Assembly: GCA_964392305.1 (NCBI GenBank)
Contig: CAYMPV010000031.1
Location: 13,247 to 77,246 of the forward strand
Source of the DNA: JACKIC01 sp964392305
GTDB lineage: Bacteria; Planctomycetota; UBA1135; UBA2386
Direction of reading: 5' to 3'
DNA: 64,000 nucleotides
Part shown: positions 8,889 through 17,571 of the stretch, in pieces
How positions within the stretch are numbered: the stretch's first letter is position 1
Layout of the letters: each line of letters starts with the position of its first letter
Made by a program: the position numbers and the translations under genes
The notes under the pieces: model-generated
What the model saw: only the letters and a program-made list of their open reading frames with translations
What the model was told of the DNA's origin: nothing
The model's database searches: none

Positions 8889-9904
8889 TGCAGTTCCACC
8901 TTCTGCTCGTCGAGCAACGTGCTCTTGGGGTCGTTGTCGTCCACGAACGGCGTCAGTCGGTACCACATGCGCACCTCGGCGGCGACGGCGCCCTCGGGAG
9001 CCGGCATGCGCACTTCCTTGGTCTGGCCCGCGGGCAACTGCGTGTCCTCACCGGGTTCGTCGCGGTACGGCTGGCGGAAGCGCCAGGCGCGCTGCCATTC
9101 ACCCGCCGCGCCGTCCTTGTCGACGAAACGCACCATCAGGTCGACGGCGCGGTGCCGTTCTTCGGTCGGGAAGTTGTGCCCGGCGCCGACGTTGGTCATC
9201 GACACCAGCACATCGCGGCCCTCGACACGCACACCGAGCTTGCCGGCCTTCTTGAGCATGGCTGTATCGTGCGCACCGGGATAACGATGGGCGCGGCCCT
9301 TGCGCGTCTTGCCGCCCGCGAGCGTGCGTTCGACCTCGGGCATGTGGCAGTCGTTGCAGGTGGTGCCGGCGGTCGCGAACGAGCTCGCACGCCACTGGTC
9401 GGTGGTCTGGTGCTGGTTGTGGCAGCTCTCGCACAGGCCGACCGAGATCATCTCGCGGCTCGCGCGCGGCTGGCACGGCGCCGACGGTGCGTCGTTGCGG
9501 CCGAGGATCGAACCGTCCTTGCCCTGGTGGCAGGTGAGGCAGCTGACGCCTTCGTCGGGCAACGTCTGCCGCGGCAGCACCCGCTGGCCGTAGCCGGTTT
9601 CGCTGACCGGGCGCGGCAGGTGGCACGCCTGGCACTCCTTGTTGCGGAAGTCGTCGGCGAGAGCCCGCACCTCGGGGTTGAGGTAGGAGATCTGGTGGTG
9701 GGAGCCGTGCCATTCGTCCCAGACGTCCTGATGGCAGTCGCGACACTCGGCCGAGGACGTGAACACGCGCGCGCTGGCCGCCGCGATCGTGCCGCCGCCG
9801 GTGCCTTCGCCGGCGGCGTCATCGTCGGTCGAGATCCAGGTGAACAGGCCGATCACGGCGGCGAACAGCAGCGCGGCGAGCAGCAGTCGGGTTCCGGTGG
9901 ACAT
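8885..9904 (-). CDS. Pentahaem cytochrome c (c554-like)
   Basis: A 339-residue exported or membrane-anchored protein with one N-terminal hydrophobic segment (about 6-24). Five CxxCH haem sites are present: CRDCH, CQACH, CLTCH, CESCH and CNDCH. Extra histidines (HQISYL, HRYPGAHD, GHNFPTEERH) can serve as distal ligands. The last 120 residues form a beta-rich domain seen in cytochrome c554/c-prime type proteins. Role: multi-electron transfer at the outer face of the membrane, electron partner unknown. It is first in a two-gene unit with the HEAT lipoprotein. Confidence 0.9.
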   Translation of the reverse strand: MSTGTRLLLAALLFAAVIGLFTWISTDDDAAGEGTGGGTIAAASARVFTSSAECRDCHQDVWDEWHGSHHQISYLNPEVRALADDFRNKECQACHLPRPVSETGYGQRVLPRQTLPDEGVSCLTCHQGKDGSILGRNDAPSAPCQPRASREMISVGLCESCHNQHQTTDQWRASSFATAGTTCNDCHMPEVERTLAGGKTRKGRAHRYPGAHDTAMLKKAGKLGVRVEGRDVLVSMTNVGAGHNFPTEERHRAVDLMVRFVDKDGAAGEWQRAWRFRQPYRDEPGEDTQLPAGQTKEVRMPAPEGAVAAEVRMWYRLTPFVDDNDPKSTLLDEQKVELQ

Positions 9905-9907
9905 GGT

Positions 9908-10927
9908 TCAGAGGGTTTCGGGCAACAGGCGGGGCGCGCCGCGCAAGTGCAGGCGAACGTCGGCGCCGGGGCGCACGGTGGAGTCGGCGACGACCGCAAC
10001 GGTCATGTTCCCGATCTGTACGGTGGCGATGTTGCCGCCCGCGGCGGGCACGACGTGTAGGACGCGGCCGAGGGCGGGGCCAGTGTCGCTGATCACCGCG
10101 TCGGCTGGCAAGACTGCGAGCAACACGGGCGCGTCACCGGCGTGAGCGAAGCGGCCGAACGGCGTCTGCAGGCTGCCGTCGCCGGTGGGTGAGCACGGCA
10201 GGCAGGTCGCCCCGGCGAGGAATGCGGCCGCGAACGCGGTGCGCGGGTTCTGCACCAGATCGCTCGATGCGCCTTCTTCGACGAGTTGGCCGTCGCGCAG
10301 CACGACGACGTGGTCGGCGATCGCCAGGGCCTCGTGGCGGTCGTGGGTCACCAACACCAGGGTCAGGCCTCGCTCTTCGGCCAGCGAGCGGATCAGCATC
10401 GCCAGCTCGGCGCGCAGGTGCACGTCGACCGAGTGCAGCGGCTCGTCGAGCAGCAGCAGGCGAGGCGAACCCACGAGCGCGCGCGCCAGGGCCAGACGCT
10501 GCCGTTCGCCGCCGGACAACTCGCCGGGCTTGCGACGTTCCTTGCCCTGCAGGCCGACGCGCGCCAGCGCCGCGATCGCGGCGTCGCGGGTCAACTGCGG
10601 ATCCGCGAAGCGCAGGTGCCCGACGGCGTCGAGGTGCGGCCACAGCGCGCCGTCCTGGAAGACGAAGCCGATGCCACGCGCCTGCGGCGGCAGCAGCAGT
10701 TTGCCGCCATCGGTGGCGACCTGCGCGTCGAGCGTCACCGTGCCGGCGGTCGCGCTCATCAGCCCCGCGAGCAGCCGCAGCAGGGTGGTCTTGCCGCAGC
10801 CGGACGGACCGACCAGCGCGGTGCGGGTGCCGCTCGGCAACGACAGCGACAGCGGCCCGAGGTGGAAGCCGGAGTCGCCGCGCGCCGGGCGCCGCAGTTC
10901 GAGGTCGGTGAAGCGGATCGAGGTCAT
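9908..10927 (-). CDS. fbpC: Ferric-iron type ABC transporter ATP-binding protein
   Basis: A 339-residue ATPase with Walker A GPSGCGKTT, signature LSGGERQ, Walker B LLLLDEP and switch VLVTHD. The C-terminal 110 residues are a TOBE-like regulatory domain. The start at ATG 10927 lies one base after the permease stop (TGACATG), which shows the true N-terminus; the longer open frame runs back through the permease. It powers import together with the two upstream genes. Iron(III) is the likely substrate by family, but related importers carry thiamine or polyamines. Confidence 0.88.
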   Translation of the reverse strand: MTSIRFTDLELRRPARGDSGFHLGPLSLSLPSGTRTALVGPSGCGKTTLLRLLAGLMSATAGTVTLDAQVATDGGKLLLPPQARGIGFVFQDGALWPHLDAVGHLRFADPQLTRDAAIAALARVGLQGKERRKPGELSGGERQRLALARALVGSPRLLLLDEPLHSVDVHLRAELAMLIRSLAEERGLTLVLVTHDRHEALAIADHVVVLRDGQLVEEGASSDLVQNPRTAFAAAFLAGATCLPCSPTGDGSLQTPFGRFAHAGDAPVLLAVLPADAVISDTGPALGRVLHVVPAAGGNIATVQIGNMTVAVVADSTVRPGADVRLHLRGAPRLLPETL

Positions 10928-10928
10928 G

Positions 10929-12554
10929 TCAGGAGAGGGAGTCCAGGCGTTTGCCGCGCACCAGGGTGCCGAGCACCGGCGGCAGCACGGCGACCAGGAG
11001 CAGCAGCAGGGCCAGCGCGCCGCCGACGTCTTCGCCGCCGAAGTGCACGACGTTGGACAGGCGCCGCACGACGGTGTCGTTGCCGCTCGGCAAGACCACG
11101 GCAGTGTCGAGTTCGCGCAGTCCCAACACGAACAACAGGCACGCCAGCGACGCCAGCGCCGGCAGCAGGGGCGGCAGATGGATGCGCAGGCCGCGAGCCA
11201 GCGGACCGCGGCCGGTGAACAGCGCCGCTTCCTCCTGGCTCTTGGGGATGCGGCGCACGGCCGAACTGAGCAGCAGCACACCGAACGGCAGCAGCCGCGC
11301 CGCGTAGGCCGTGACCAGGATCGCGTGGCTGTCGTAGAAGTCGAAGGTGTGGTCGTAGAGGGCCGCGACGTGCGGGCCGTTGAACGCGTGCACGAAGCCG
11401 ATCGCCAGCAGCACCGCGGGCGTCGCCAGTGGGATCACCGCCAGGTGGTCGACCCAGCCCAGGCGCCGCGCCGCGAGCCGCGCCAGCGGCACGGCGACGG
11501 CCAGCAGCAGCACCGTCACCAGCACCGCGTTGAGGATCGTGAACCACAGGTCGCCGCTGGCCTGTTCGATCGCGTGCTGGAAGCTGCGCCGCATGATCGC
11601 CAGTGAGATCGGTTCGTTCTTCTGCGTCGAACCGGCGGCCCACAGGCCCATGACCAGGACCGGCACGGCGGCGCCGACCGCCAGGTAGGTCGTCGGCAGC
11701 AGCAGCGCCGGCCAGCGCCAGCGCCCGAGCGGCCGCACCGGCAGCGGTGTCGAGGTGCCGTCGCTGGCGCGGGCGCGGATGCGCAGCACGATCGCCAGCG
11801 CGATCGCCGCGAGCAGCAGCAGCGGCAGCGCCGCGACCACGGGACTGGCGAGCTGCTCTTCGGTCGCCCCGGTGGCGCGGCGCGACCAACGGCGGAACAC
11901 GCCTTCGGCATAGGTGTGCCAGGTCTTGCCCTTGACGGTCAGGAACTCGGGCACGCCGTGTTCGGAGATCGCAAACAGGAACGCCAGGAACGCGCCGGCC
12001 AGCAGTTCGGGCAACACGCTGCGCAGCAGCAGGCGTTCGGCCCCGGCGCGGCCGCGGCACAGCAGCGCGGCTTCGTAGGTGCGGCCGTCGATCGAGCGCA
12101 GGCCGCGCGCCGTGAGCACCGCGACGAACGGCGCGTAACAACAGCCGAGCAACAGCACGCAGGCCCAGAAGCCGCTCACCGTGGTGAAGTCGGCGAACCC
12201 CATGGCCACCAGGATCGGCGGCACCGCCAGAGGCGCGATGCCGAGCGGCGCGAGCCAGCGCGCGCCGGGCAGGTCGGTGCGGTGCGTGAGCCACGCATGG
12301 CCGCCGCCGAGCAGCACGGCGATGCCCGCGGCGCAAAGGCCCAGTTCGACCGAGTTGAGCAGCTCGGTGCGGTCCTGTTCGCTGGCCAGGATCGTGGCGT
12401 AACGCGCCAGCGAGAACGAGCCGTCGATCCACAGCGTCGGCAGCACCATCGCCAGCAGCGGCGCGGCGACGAACAGCACCGTGAACAGCAGCGCCATGCC
12501 CAGCGGCAGGCCCGCGAGCACACGTTCGGTCGGACTGCCGGGGGACGAGGACAT
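10929..12554 (-). CDS. fbpB: Ferric-iron type ABC transporter, fused double permease
   Basis: A 541-residue inner-membrane protein with about twelve membrane segments arranged as two homologous permease halves. The first EAA-like coupling loop includes EAALLCRGRAGAERLLLRSVLP, and the second includes QEEAALFTGRGPLARGLRIHLP. This duplicated architecture is typical of FbpB/SfuB iron permeases. It sits between the binding protein (33 bases upstream) and the ATPase (1 base downstream) in one operon. Confidence 0.88.
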   Translation of the reverse strand: MSSSPGSPTERVLAGLPLGMALLFTVLFVAAPLLAMVLPTLWIDGSFSLARYATILASEQDRTELLNSVELGLCAAGIAVLLGGGHAWLTHRTDLPGARWLAPLGIAPLAVPPILVAMGFADFTTVSGFWACVLLLGCCYAPFVAVLTARGLRSIDGRTYEAALLCRGRAGAERLLLRSVLPELLAGAFLAFLFAISEHGVPEFLTVKGKTWHTYAEGVFRRWSRRATGATEEQLASPVVAALPLLLLAAIALAIVLRIRARASDGTSTPLPVRPLGRWRWPALLLPTTYLAVGAAVPVLVMGLWAAGSTQKNEPISLAIMRRSFQHAIEQASGDLWFTILNAVLVTVLLLAVAVPLARLAARRLGWVDHLAVIPLATPAVLLAIGFVHAFNGPHVAALYDHTFDFYDSHAILVTAYAARLLPFGVLLLSSAVRRIPKSQEEAALFTGRGPLARGLRIHLPPLLPALASLACLLFVLGLRELDTAVVLPSGNDTVVRRLSNVVHFGGEDVGGALALLLLLVAVLPPVLGTLVRGKRLDSLS

Positions 12555-12587
12555 GCGTTGACGGTCGGCGGGCCAGGCGGCGCGGGG

Positions 12588-13598
12588 TCAGAAGCGTGTG
12601 GCGAACGCCGCGCTCATCTTGTCGAGGTTGGCGGCGGTGCCGACGATGTCCCAGGCCATCGCGCGGAACTTGCCGACGCCGAGGATCGAGGCATGCGCGG
12701 GCCCCTTGACCGACTCACGCAACGGAATCTGCGCCGACTTCGCCGCGGCCAGCAGCGCCTCGGTGCTCTCGGCCAGCAGGAAGTCGATCAGGCGCCTGGC
12801 TGCTTCGGGATTCGGGCCGTTCTTGACCATCGCCACCGAGTTGGGGATCAGCATCGTGCCGAGGCCGCCTTCCTCCTGGTCGGGAAACACGACGCCGACG
12901 CGGTGCCCCTTGGTGGCCGCGACGTGGTAGTCGTCGGTGTCGGTGAACGCCCAGGCCAGCTTGCCCTCGGCCACCTGCCGCATCGTCGCGCCGTTGCTCT
13001 GCAGCAGCGCCACCTCGTTGGCGAACAGGCCGTCCACGAACTTGCCGAAGCGTTCTTCACCGAGCAAGAGGCTCAGCGCCGTGAAGTGGGTCAGGGTGGT
13101 CCCGGTCAGGGGTCGGGCCACGCCGCAGCGTCCCTTCCACTTGGGGTCGACCAGGTCCATGGTGCCCTTGGGCCAGTCGCGTTCGTCGGGCAGCAGGTCC
13201 ATGTTGACGATCAGGACGCGCGCGCGCGCGGCGAAGCCGGTCCACAGCCCCTGCGGGTCCTTCCACTGGGTCGGGATCGCGGCGGCGCTCGGCGACGCGT
13301 AGGGCTGCAGCAGGCCGTTCTGGCCCAGGCGCACGGTGTGACCGAGCTCGTTGTTCCAGAACACGTCGCAGCGTGGCCGCGCGGCTTCTTCGACGATCGC
13401 ACTGACCAGGCCGACGGTCTTGCTGGCCTCGGTGTCGAAGCGCGTCTTCACCGAGAGCCCGGTCTGCTGTTCGAAGCGGCGCACGATCGCTTCGCTGTGT
13501 TCCTGATCGAGCGCCACGTAGAGGCTCACCTGGGGGCTTCCTCCGCACGCGGTCAACAGCAACAGGGAGGAGAGCCAACAGATGGTGGATGGGCGCAT
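12588..13598 (-). CDS. fbpA: Iron(III) ABC transporter substrate-binding lipoprotein
   Basis: A 336-residue protein starting at ATG 13598 with lipobox LLLLTACGG. The fold is a family 1 extracellular solute-binding protein of the ferric type (SLYVALDQEHSEAIVRRFEQ, FDTEASKTVGLVSAIVEE, CDVFWNNE, then WAFTDTDDYHVA). Tyr and acidic residues suitable for ferric iron are present. First gene of the three-gene importer operon. It is divergent from the TPR-redoxin gene across a 199-base gap in which I saw no clear Fur box. Confidence 0.88.
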   Translation of the reverse strand: MRPSTICWLSSLLLLTACGGSPQVSLYVALDQEHSEAIVRRFEQQTGLSVKTRFDTEASKTVGLVSAIVEEAARPRCDVFWNNELGHTVRLGQNGLLQPYASPSAAAIPTQWKDPQGLWTGFAARARVLIVNMDLLPDERDWPKGTMDLVDPKWKGRCGVARPLTGTTLTHFTALSLLLGEERFGKFVDGLFANEVALLQSNGATMRQVAEGKLAWAFTDTDDYHVAATKGHRVGVVFPDQEEGGLGTMLIPNSVAMVKNGPNPEAARRLIDFLLAESTEALLAAAKSAQIPLRESVKGPAHASILGVGKFRAMAWDIVGTAANLDKMSAAFATRF

Positions 13599-13797
13599 TG
13601 CGTAGGTGGGGCGGGGAGAGGGTCCGCCGCGTTTGCAACAGGTGTACCCGCAACGTCCCGGACGCCGGCGCAGGAACTGCCCGCTCGCGTCGAGGCCGGT
13701 GGTGTCACCTGGATGCGACGGTGTTTCGATCGCCCTACGCCACGGAACGCGGCGACGGCACATTTTTGCGCCTCGCCGCGGCCGCGACGAGGCCAGA

Positions 13798-16194
13798 ATG
13801 ACGCCACCGTTGCCGGAACCATCCATGCAATACCTCGTCCGCCTGTTTGCCCCGCTGTTCGCGCCATTGTTCGCCCCGCTGTTCGCGGCCGCCGACCTTT
13901 GTGCGCAGCACGAAGCGCCCGACACCTTCGGCCACTCCAAACACGGCGCGGCCTTCGACGAGGGACCCCGCCAGGCGGCCTACCTGATGGCCGGCATGTC
14001 CGACCAGGTGCACATGCCCGTCGCGGGGCTGAGCCAGGAGGCCCAGGCGTTCTTCGATCAGGGGCTCTGCCAGTTGCACGGCTTCTGGTACTTCGAGGCC
14101 GAACGCAGCTTCCGCCAGGTCGCCAAGCTGCAGCCCGACTGCGCGATGGCCTACTGGGGCATGGCGATGGCGAACGTCGAGAGCCCTGAGCGCGCCGCGG
14201 GCCTGGTGGCCAACGCGGTGCGGCGCAGCGCTGCGGTGCCGCGCTACGAGCAGCTGTGGATCGGCGCCTGGGCCGCCTACTACCGCATCGACGACAAGGT
14301 GCGCGCGGAGCTGCGGTCGGGCGACGATGCGCGAGTGCAGCAGGCGATCACCGAGCTCACGAAGGCGGACGAAGGCAAGAAGGATCGCAGCAAGCGCCAC
14401 AAGCAGCTGCTCGCCGACCTCGGTACGCTCGTCTACGAGTTCCCCGACGACGTCGAGGCCAAGGCGATGCTGGCGCTGCAGGTGTGGGACCTCGAGGAGT
14501 GGGGCAGCGAGGTGCGTTCGCACACCGCCGTCGACGCGCTGCTCGATCAGGTGTTCGCCAAGGCGCCGCGCCATCCGGCGCACCACTACCGCGTGCACCT
14601 GTGGGACACCGCGGTCGCCGAACGCGGGCTGCGCTCGGCCGCCGCACTCGGCGACAGCGCGCCGGGCATCGCGCACCAGTGGCACATGGCCGGACACATC
14701 TACGCCAAGCTGCATCGCCACGCCGAGGCGAGCTGGCAGCAGGCGGCCAGCGGCCGGGTCGATCACGCGCACATGCAGCGCGACCGCGTGATGCCGTTCC
14801 TGATCCACAACTACGGTCACAACCAGGAGTGGTTGACCCGCAGCTTGTCGTACCAAGGGCGCGTCGACGAGGCGCTGGCGGCGGCGAAGAACCTCGTGGA
14901 ACTGCCGCGGCACCCGAAGTGGAACCGCATCGGGGAGGCGCGGGACATCGCCGCCTTCGGCCGGCTGCGCCTGGCGACGATCTGCGAGGAACACGAGCTG
15001 TGGCAGGTCGCGATGGATCTGCAGCGCGACGGCTATCTCGAGCCCGGTGATGCGGTCCACGGCGAACTGACGCGCCTGGGATTGCTCGGTCGAGCCGCGT
15101 TCCGGCTCGGCAGGTTCGACACCGCCGAGCACCTGGTCACCGAACTCCAGGCGTTGCTGCCGCGCGCACGTGCCGAGCGGGCGCGCGCGATCGACAAGGC
15201 CGAGGACGAGGCGTTGGCCGCGGGCAAGGACGAGAAGAAGATCGACGAGGCCATCGACGAGGCGCGGCGACGCAGCACCGACGCCGTGCGCGCCGTGCGG
15301 GATCTGTTGGCCGAACTCGATGCCGAACGCCTGCTCGCCAACGGCGACGCCAAGGGCGCGGTGGCCGCATTCGCGAAGATCGACGGTTTGCCCAAGACCC
15401 TGCTCGCCGATGCGCATCTCGCCGCGGGCGACACCAAGGCGGCGATCGAGGTGCTCGAAGACGCGGTCGGCAAGAGCCCCAACCGCCTGCCGACGCTCGG
15501 CCGTCTCGTGCTCGCCTATCGAGCGGCCAATGACCCGGCCAACGCCGACGAACTGGCCCTGCGGGAGAAGGAACTGGCGACCATGCACGGGGCGAGCGGT
15601 CCGCTTGCGCAGCGCCTGGGCTTGCCTGCACCGCGCGCCGTGACCGTCGCCGACTTCGCAGCGGACTTCGGTACGCGTCCGGATCTCCGCACCCTGGGGC
15701 CCGCAGATTGGAGCCCGATGCCGGCGGTCGACTTCGACCTGCCCGTCGCTGGCGGCGGCCGTCGCAGCCTCGCCGGGCAACGCGGCAAGCCGACGCTGGT
15801 CGTGTTCTACCTGGGCTTCGGCTGCTTGCACTGCATCGAGCAGTTGCAGGCGCTCGGTCCCAAGGCCGGTGCGTTCGCTGCCGCCGGCATCGACATCGTC
15901 GCGATCGGCTCGGACACCGCCGCCAAGGCCGCCGAGTCACTCGCGGCGCTGCAGCCCGAGGAGCGCTTCCCGTTCCCGCTGCTCGCCGATCCCGAGCTCA
16001 ACGCGTTCAAGGCCTGGCGCTGCTACGACGACTTCGAGTCGATGCCGCTGCACGGCACGTTCCTGGTCGACGCGGGTGGCAAGGTGCGCTGGCAGGACAT
16101 CTCGTTCGAGCCGTTCACCGAACTCGACTGGCTGCTCGAGGAGAGCAAGCGCCTGCTGGCGCTACCGGCGCCGGGCGGGGCTGGCGCGAAGTAG
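13798..16194 (+). CDS. Exported TPR protein with C-terminal redoxin domain
   Basis: About 798 residues. The signal region is built from a repeated FAPL unit (four 12-base repeats at 13843-13890). Residues to about 640 are TPR-like helices with Trp/Tyr-rich motifs (YFEAERSFRQVAKLQPDCAMAYWGMAMANVE). The C-terminal 160 residues are an AhpC/TSA-type thioredoxin fold with the pair FGCLHC. The protein probably acts in the periplasm as a disulfide or peroxide redox protein docked on other proteins. ATG 13798 has GAGG 5 bases upstream; ATG 13825 (MQYLVRLF) would give a more standard signal peptide and is an alternative. Confidence 0.85.
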   Translation: MTPPLPEPSMQYLVRLFAPLFAPLFAPLFAAADLCAQHEAPDTFGHSKHGAAFDEGPRQAAYLMAGMSDQVHMPVAGLSQEAQAFFDQGLCQLHGFWYFEAERSFRQVAKLQPDCAMAYWGMAMANVESPERAAGLVANAVRRSAAVPRYEQLWIGAWAAYYRIDDKVRAELRSGDDARVQQAITELTKADEGKKDRSKRHKQLLADLGTLVYEFPDDVEAKAMLALQVWDLEEWGSEVRSHTAVDALLDQVFAKAPRHPAHHYRVHLWDTAVAERGLRSAAALGDSAPGIAHQWHMAGHIYAKLHRHAEASWQQAASGRVDHAHMQRDRVMPFLIHNYGHNQEWLTRSLSYQGRVDEALAAAKNLVELPRHPKWNRIGEARDIAAFGRLRLATICEEHELWQVAMDLQRDGYLEPGDAVHGELTRLGLLGRAAFRLGRFDTAEHLVTELQALLPRARAERARAIDKAEDEALAAGKDEKKIDEAIDEARRRSTDAVRAVRDLLAELDAERLLANGDAKGAVAAFAKIDGLPKTLLADAHLAAGDTKAAIEVLEDAVGKSPNRLPTLGRLVLAYRAANDPANADELALREKELATMHGASGPLAQRLGLPAPRAVTVADFAADFGTRPDLRTLGPADWSPMPAVDFDLPVAGGGRRSLAGQRGKPTLVVFYLGFGCLHCIEQLQALGPKAGAFAAAGIDIVAIGSDTAAKAAESLAALQPEERFPFPLLADPELNAFKAWRCYDDFESMPLHGTFLVDAGGKVRWQDISFEPFTELDWLLEESKRLLALPAPGGAGAK
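13843..13890 (+). repeat. Four tandem 12-base repeats in a signal peptide
   Basis: Units of 12 bases (CTGTTTGCCCCG and variants) repeat four times in frame, giving LFAP-LFAP-LFAP-LFAA in the hydrophobic core of the exported TPR-redoxin protein. The copies differ at one to three bases. Gain or loss of a unit keeps the frame and changes core length. Confidence 0.9.
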
Positions 16195-16217
16195 GGCATC
16201 ACCGACCCTGGCATCGC

Positions 16218-17495
16218 TCAATCCGGCAGCACGCGGAAACGCTCGTGCGCGGCGCGCTCGAGCTCCTCGCGGTGCTCGGGGTGCGCGATCGAGATCAGCG
16301 CGCGGGCGCGTTGCCGCAGGTTCTTGCCGCGCAGATTGACGGCGCCGTACTCGGTGACGACCCAGTGCACGTGGGCGCGTGTGGTGACCACGCCCGCGCC
16401 CGGCTTGAGCAGCGGCGCGATGCGTGAGACACCCTTGCTCGTGACCGAGGGCATCGCCAACACGGGTTTGCCGCCGGTCGAGATCGCCGCGCCGCGCAGG
16501 AAGTCCATCTGCCCGCCGACGCCCGAGTACATCTTCGTGCCGATCGAGTCGGCGCAGACCTGGCCGGTCAGGTCGATCTCGATGGCGCTGTTGATGGCGA
16601 CGACCTTGGGGTTGCGGCGGATCACGTTGGGGTCGTTGACGTAGCCGATGTCGAGCATCGCCACCGCCGGGTTGTCGTCCATGAAGTCGTAGAGGCGCTG
16701 GGTGCCCACCGCGAAGCCGGCGACGATCTTGCCGGGGTGTACGGCCTTGCGACGGCCGTTGACGACGCCGCGTTCGACCAGGGGCAGGATGCCGTCGGAG
16801 AACATCTCGGAGTGGATGCCGAGGTCCTTGTGGTTGCCGAGCTCGTTGAGCACGGCGTCGGGGATCGAGCCGATGCCCATCTGCAGGGTCGAGCCGTCCT
16901 CGACCAGGGCGGCGACGTTGCGGCCGATGGCCAGTTCGACTGCGGTGAGGGCGCCGGGCGTGTGTTGTGGCAACGGTTCGTCGACGGCCACGGTCGCCGC
17001 GAAGCGCGAGCTGTGCACGAGCCCGTCGCCGTGCGAACGCGGCATGCGCGGGTTCACCTGGGCGATCACGAGGGTCGCGCACTCGACGGCGGCGCGTGCG
17101 ACGTCGACCGAGACGCCGAGCGAACAGTAGCCGTGCGCGTCGGGCGGCGAGACGTGCACCAGCGCGACGTCGATCGGCAGCACGCCCTGACGGAACAGCG
17201 CCGGCATCTCGCTGAGGAACGCGGGGATGTAGTCGGCGTTGCCGGCCTCGACGGCCTGGCGCACGTTGGCGCCGAGGAACAGCGCGTTGGTGCGAAAGCT
17301 CTTCGCCAGTTCGGGCGACGCGCACGGCGCTTCGCCCTCGGTGTGCAGATGCATGAGTTCGACGCCCTGCAGGTCTTCGTGACGCGCGGCGAGTGCGCGC
17401 AGCAGGATCGTCGGCGTGGCGGCGCCGCCGTGGGCGAAGACGCGCTGGTGGGAACGGACGAGTTTCAGTGCGGCGGTGGCGGAGGTGGGCGACAT
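16218..17495 (-). CDS. Acetyl-CoA hydrolase / 4-hydroxybutyrate CoA-transferase family
   Basis: A 425-residue cytoplasmic enzyme of the acetyl-CoA hydrolase/transferase family. The catalytic glutamate is in GIHSEMFSDG (Glu230), followed by TGQVCADSIG, YSGVGGQMDFLRGA and VTTRAHVHWVVTEYG, all characteristic. It moves CoA between acetate and acyl acids such as butyrate or 4-hydroxybutyrate; the sequence alone does not fix the substrate. Length agrees with the family (about 430). Convergent with the TPR-redoxin gene, divergent from the selenoprotein gene. Confidence 0.93.
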   Translation of the reverse strand: MSPTSATAALKLVRSHQRVFAHGGAATPTILLRALAARHEDLQGVELMHLHTEGEAPCASPELAKSFRTNALFLGANVRQAVEAGNADYIPAFLSEMPALFRQGVLPIDVALVHVSPPDAHGYCSLGVSVDVARAAVECATLVIAQVNPRMPRSHGDGLVHSSRFAATVAVDEPLPQHTPGALTAVELAIGRNVAALVEDGSTLQMGIGSIPDAVLNELGNHKDLGIHSEMFSDGILPLVERGVVNGRRKAVHPGKIVAGFAVGTQRLYDFMDDNPAVAMLDIGYVNDPNVIRRNPKVVAINSAIEIDLTGQVCADSIGTKMYSGVGGQMDFLRGAAISTGGKPVLAMPSVTSKGVSRIAPLLKPGAGVVTTRAHVHWVVTEYGAVNLRGKNLRQRARALISIAHPEHREELERAAHERFRVLPD

Positions 17496-17571
17496 CGGTG
17501 CCCAGGAGTATCACCCCATGGGCCACGATGCTGCTGCGAGTTGCTACGCTCATCGGCCCAGGAGCCTGCGT

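Noticed and set aside
13599..13797. Fur box between the iron importer and the TPR-redoxin gene
   Set aside because: No AT-rich palindrome resembling a Fur site could be seen.
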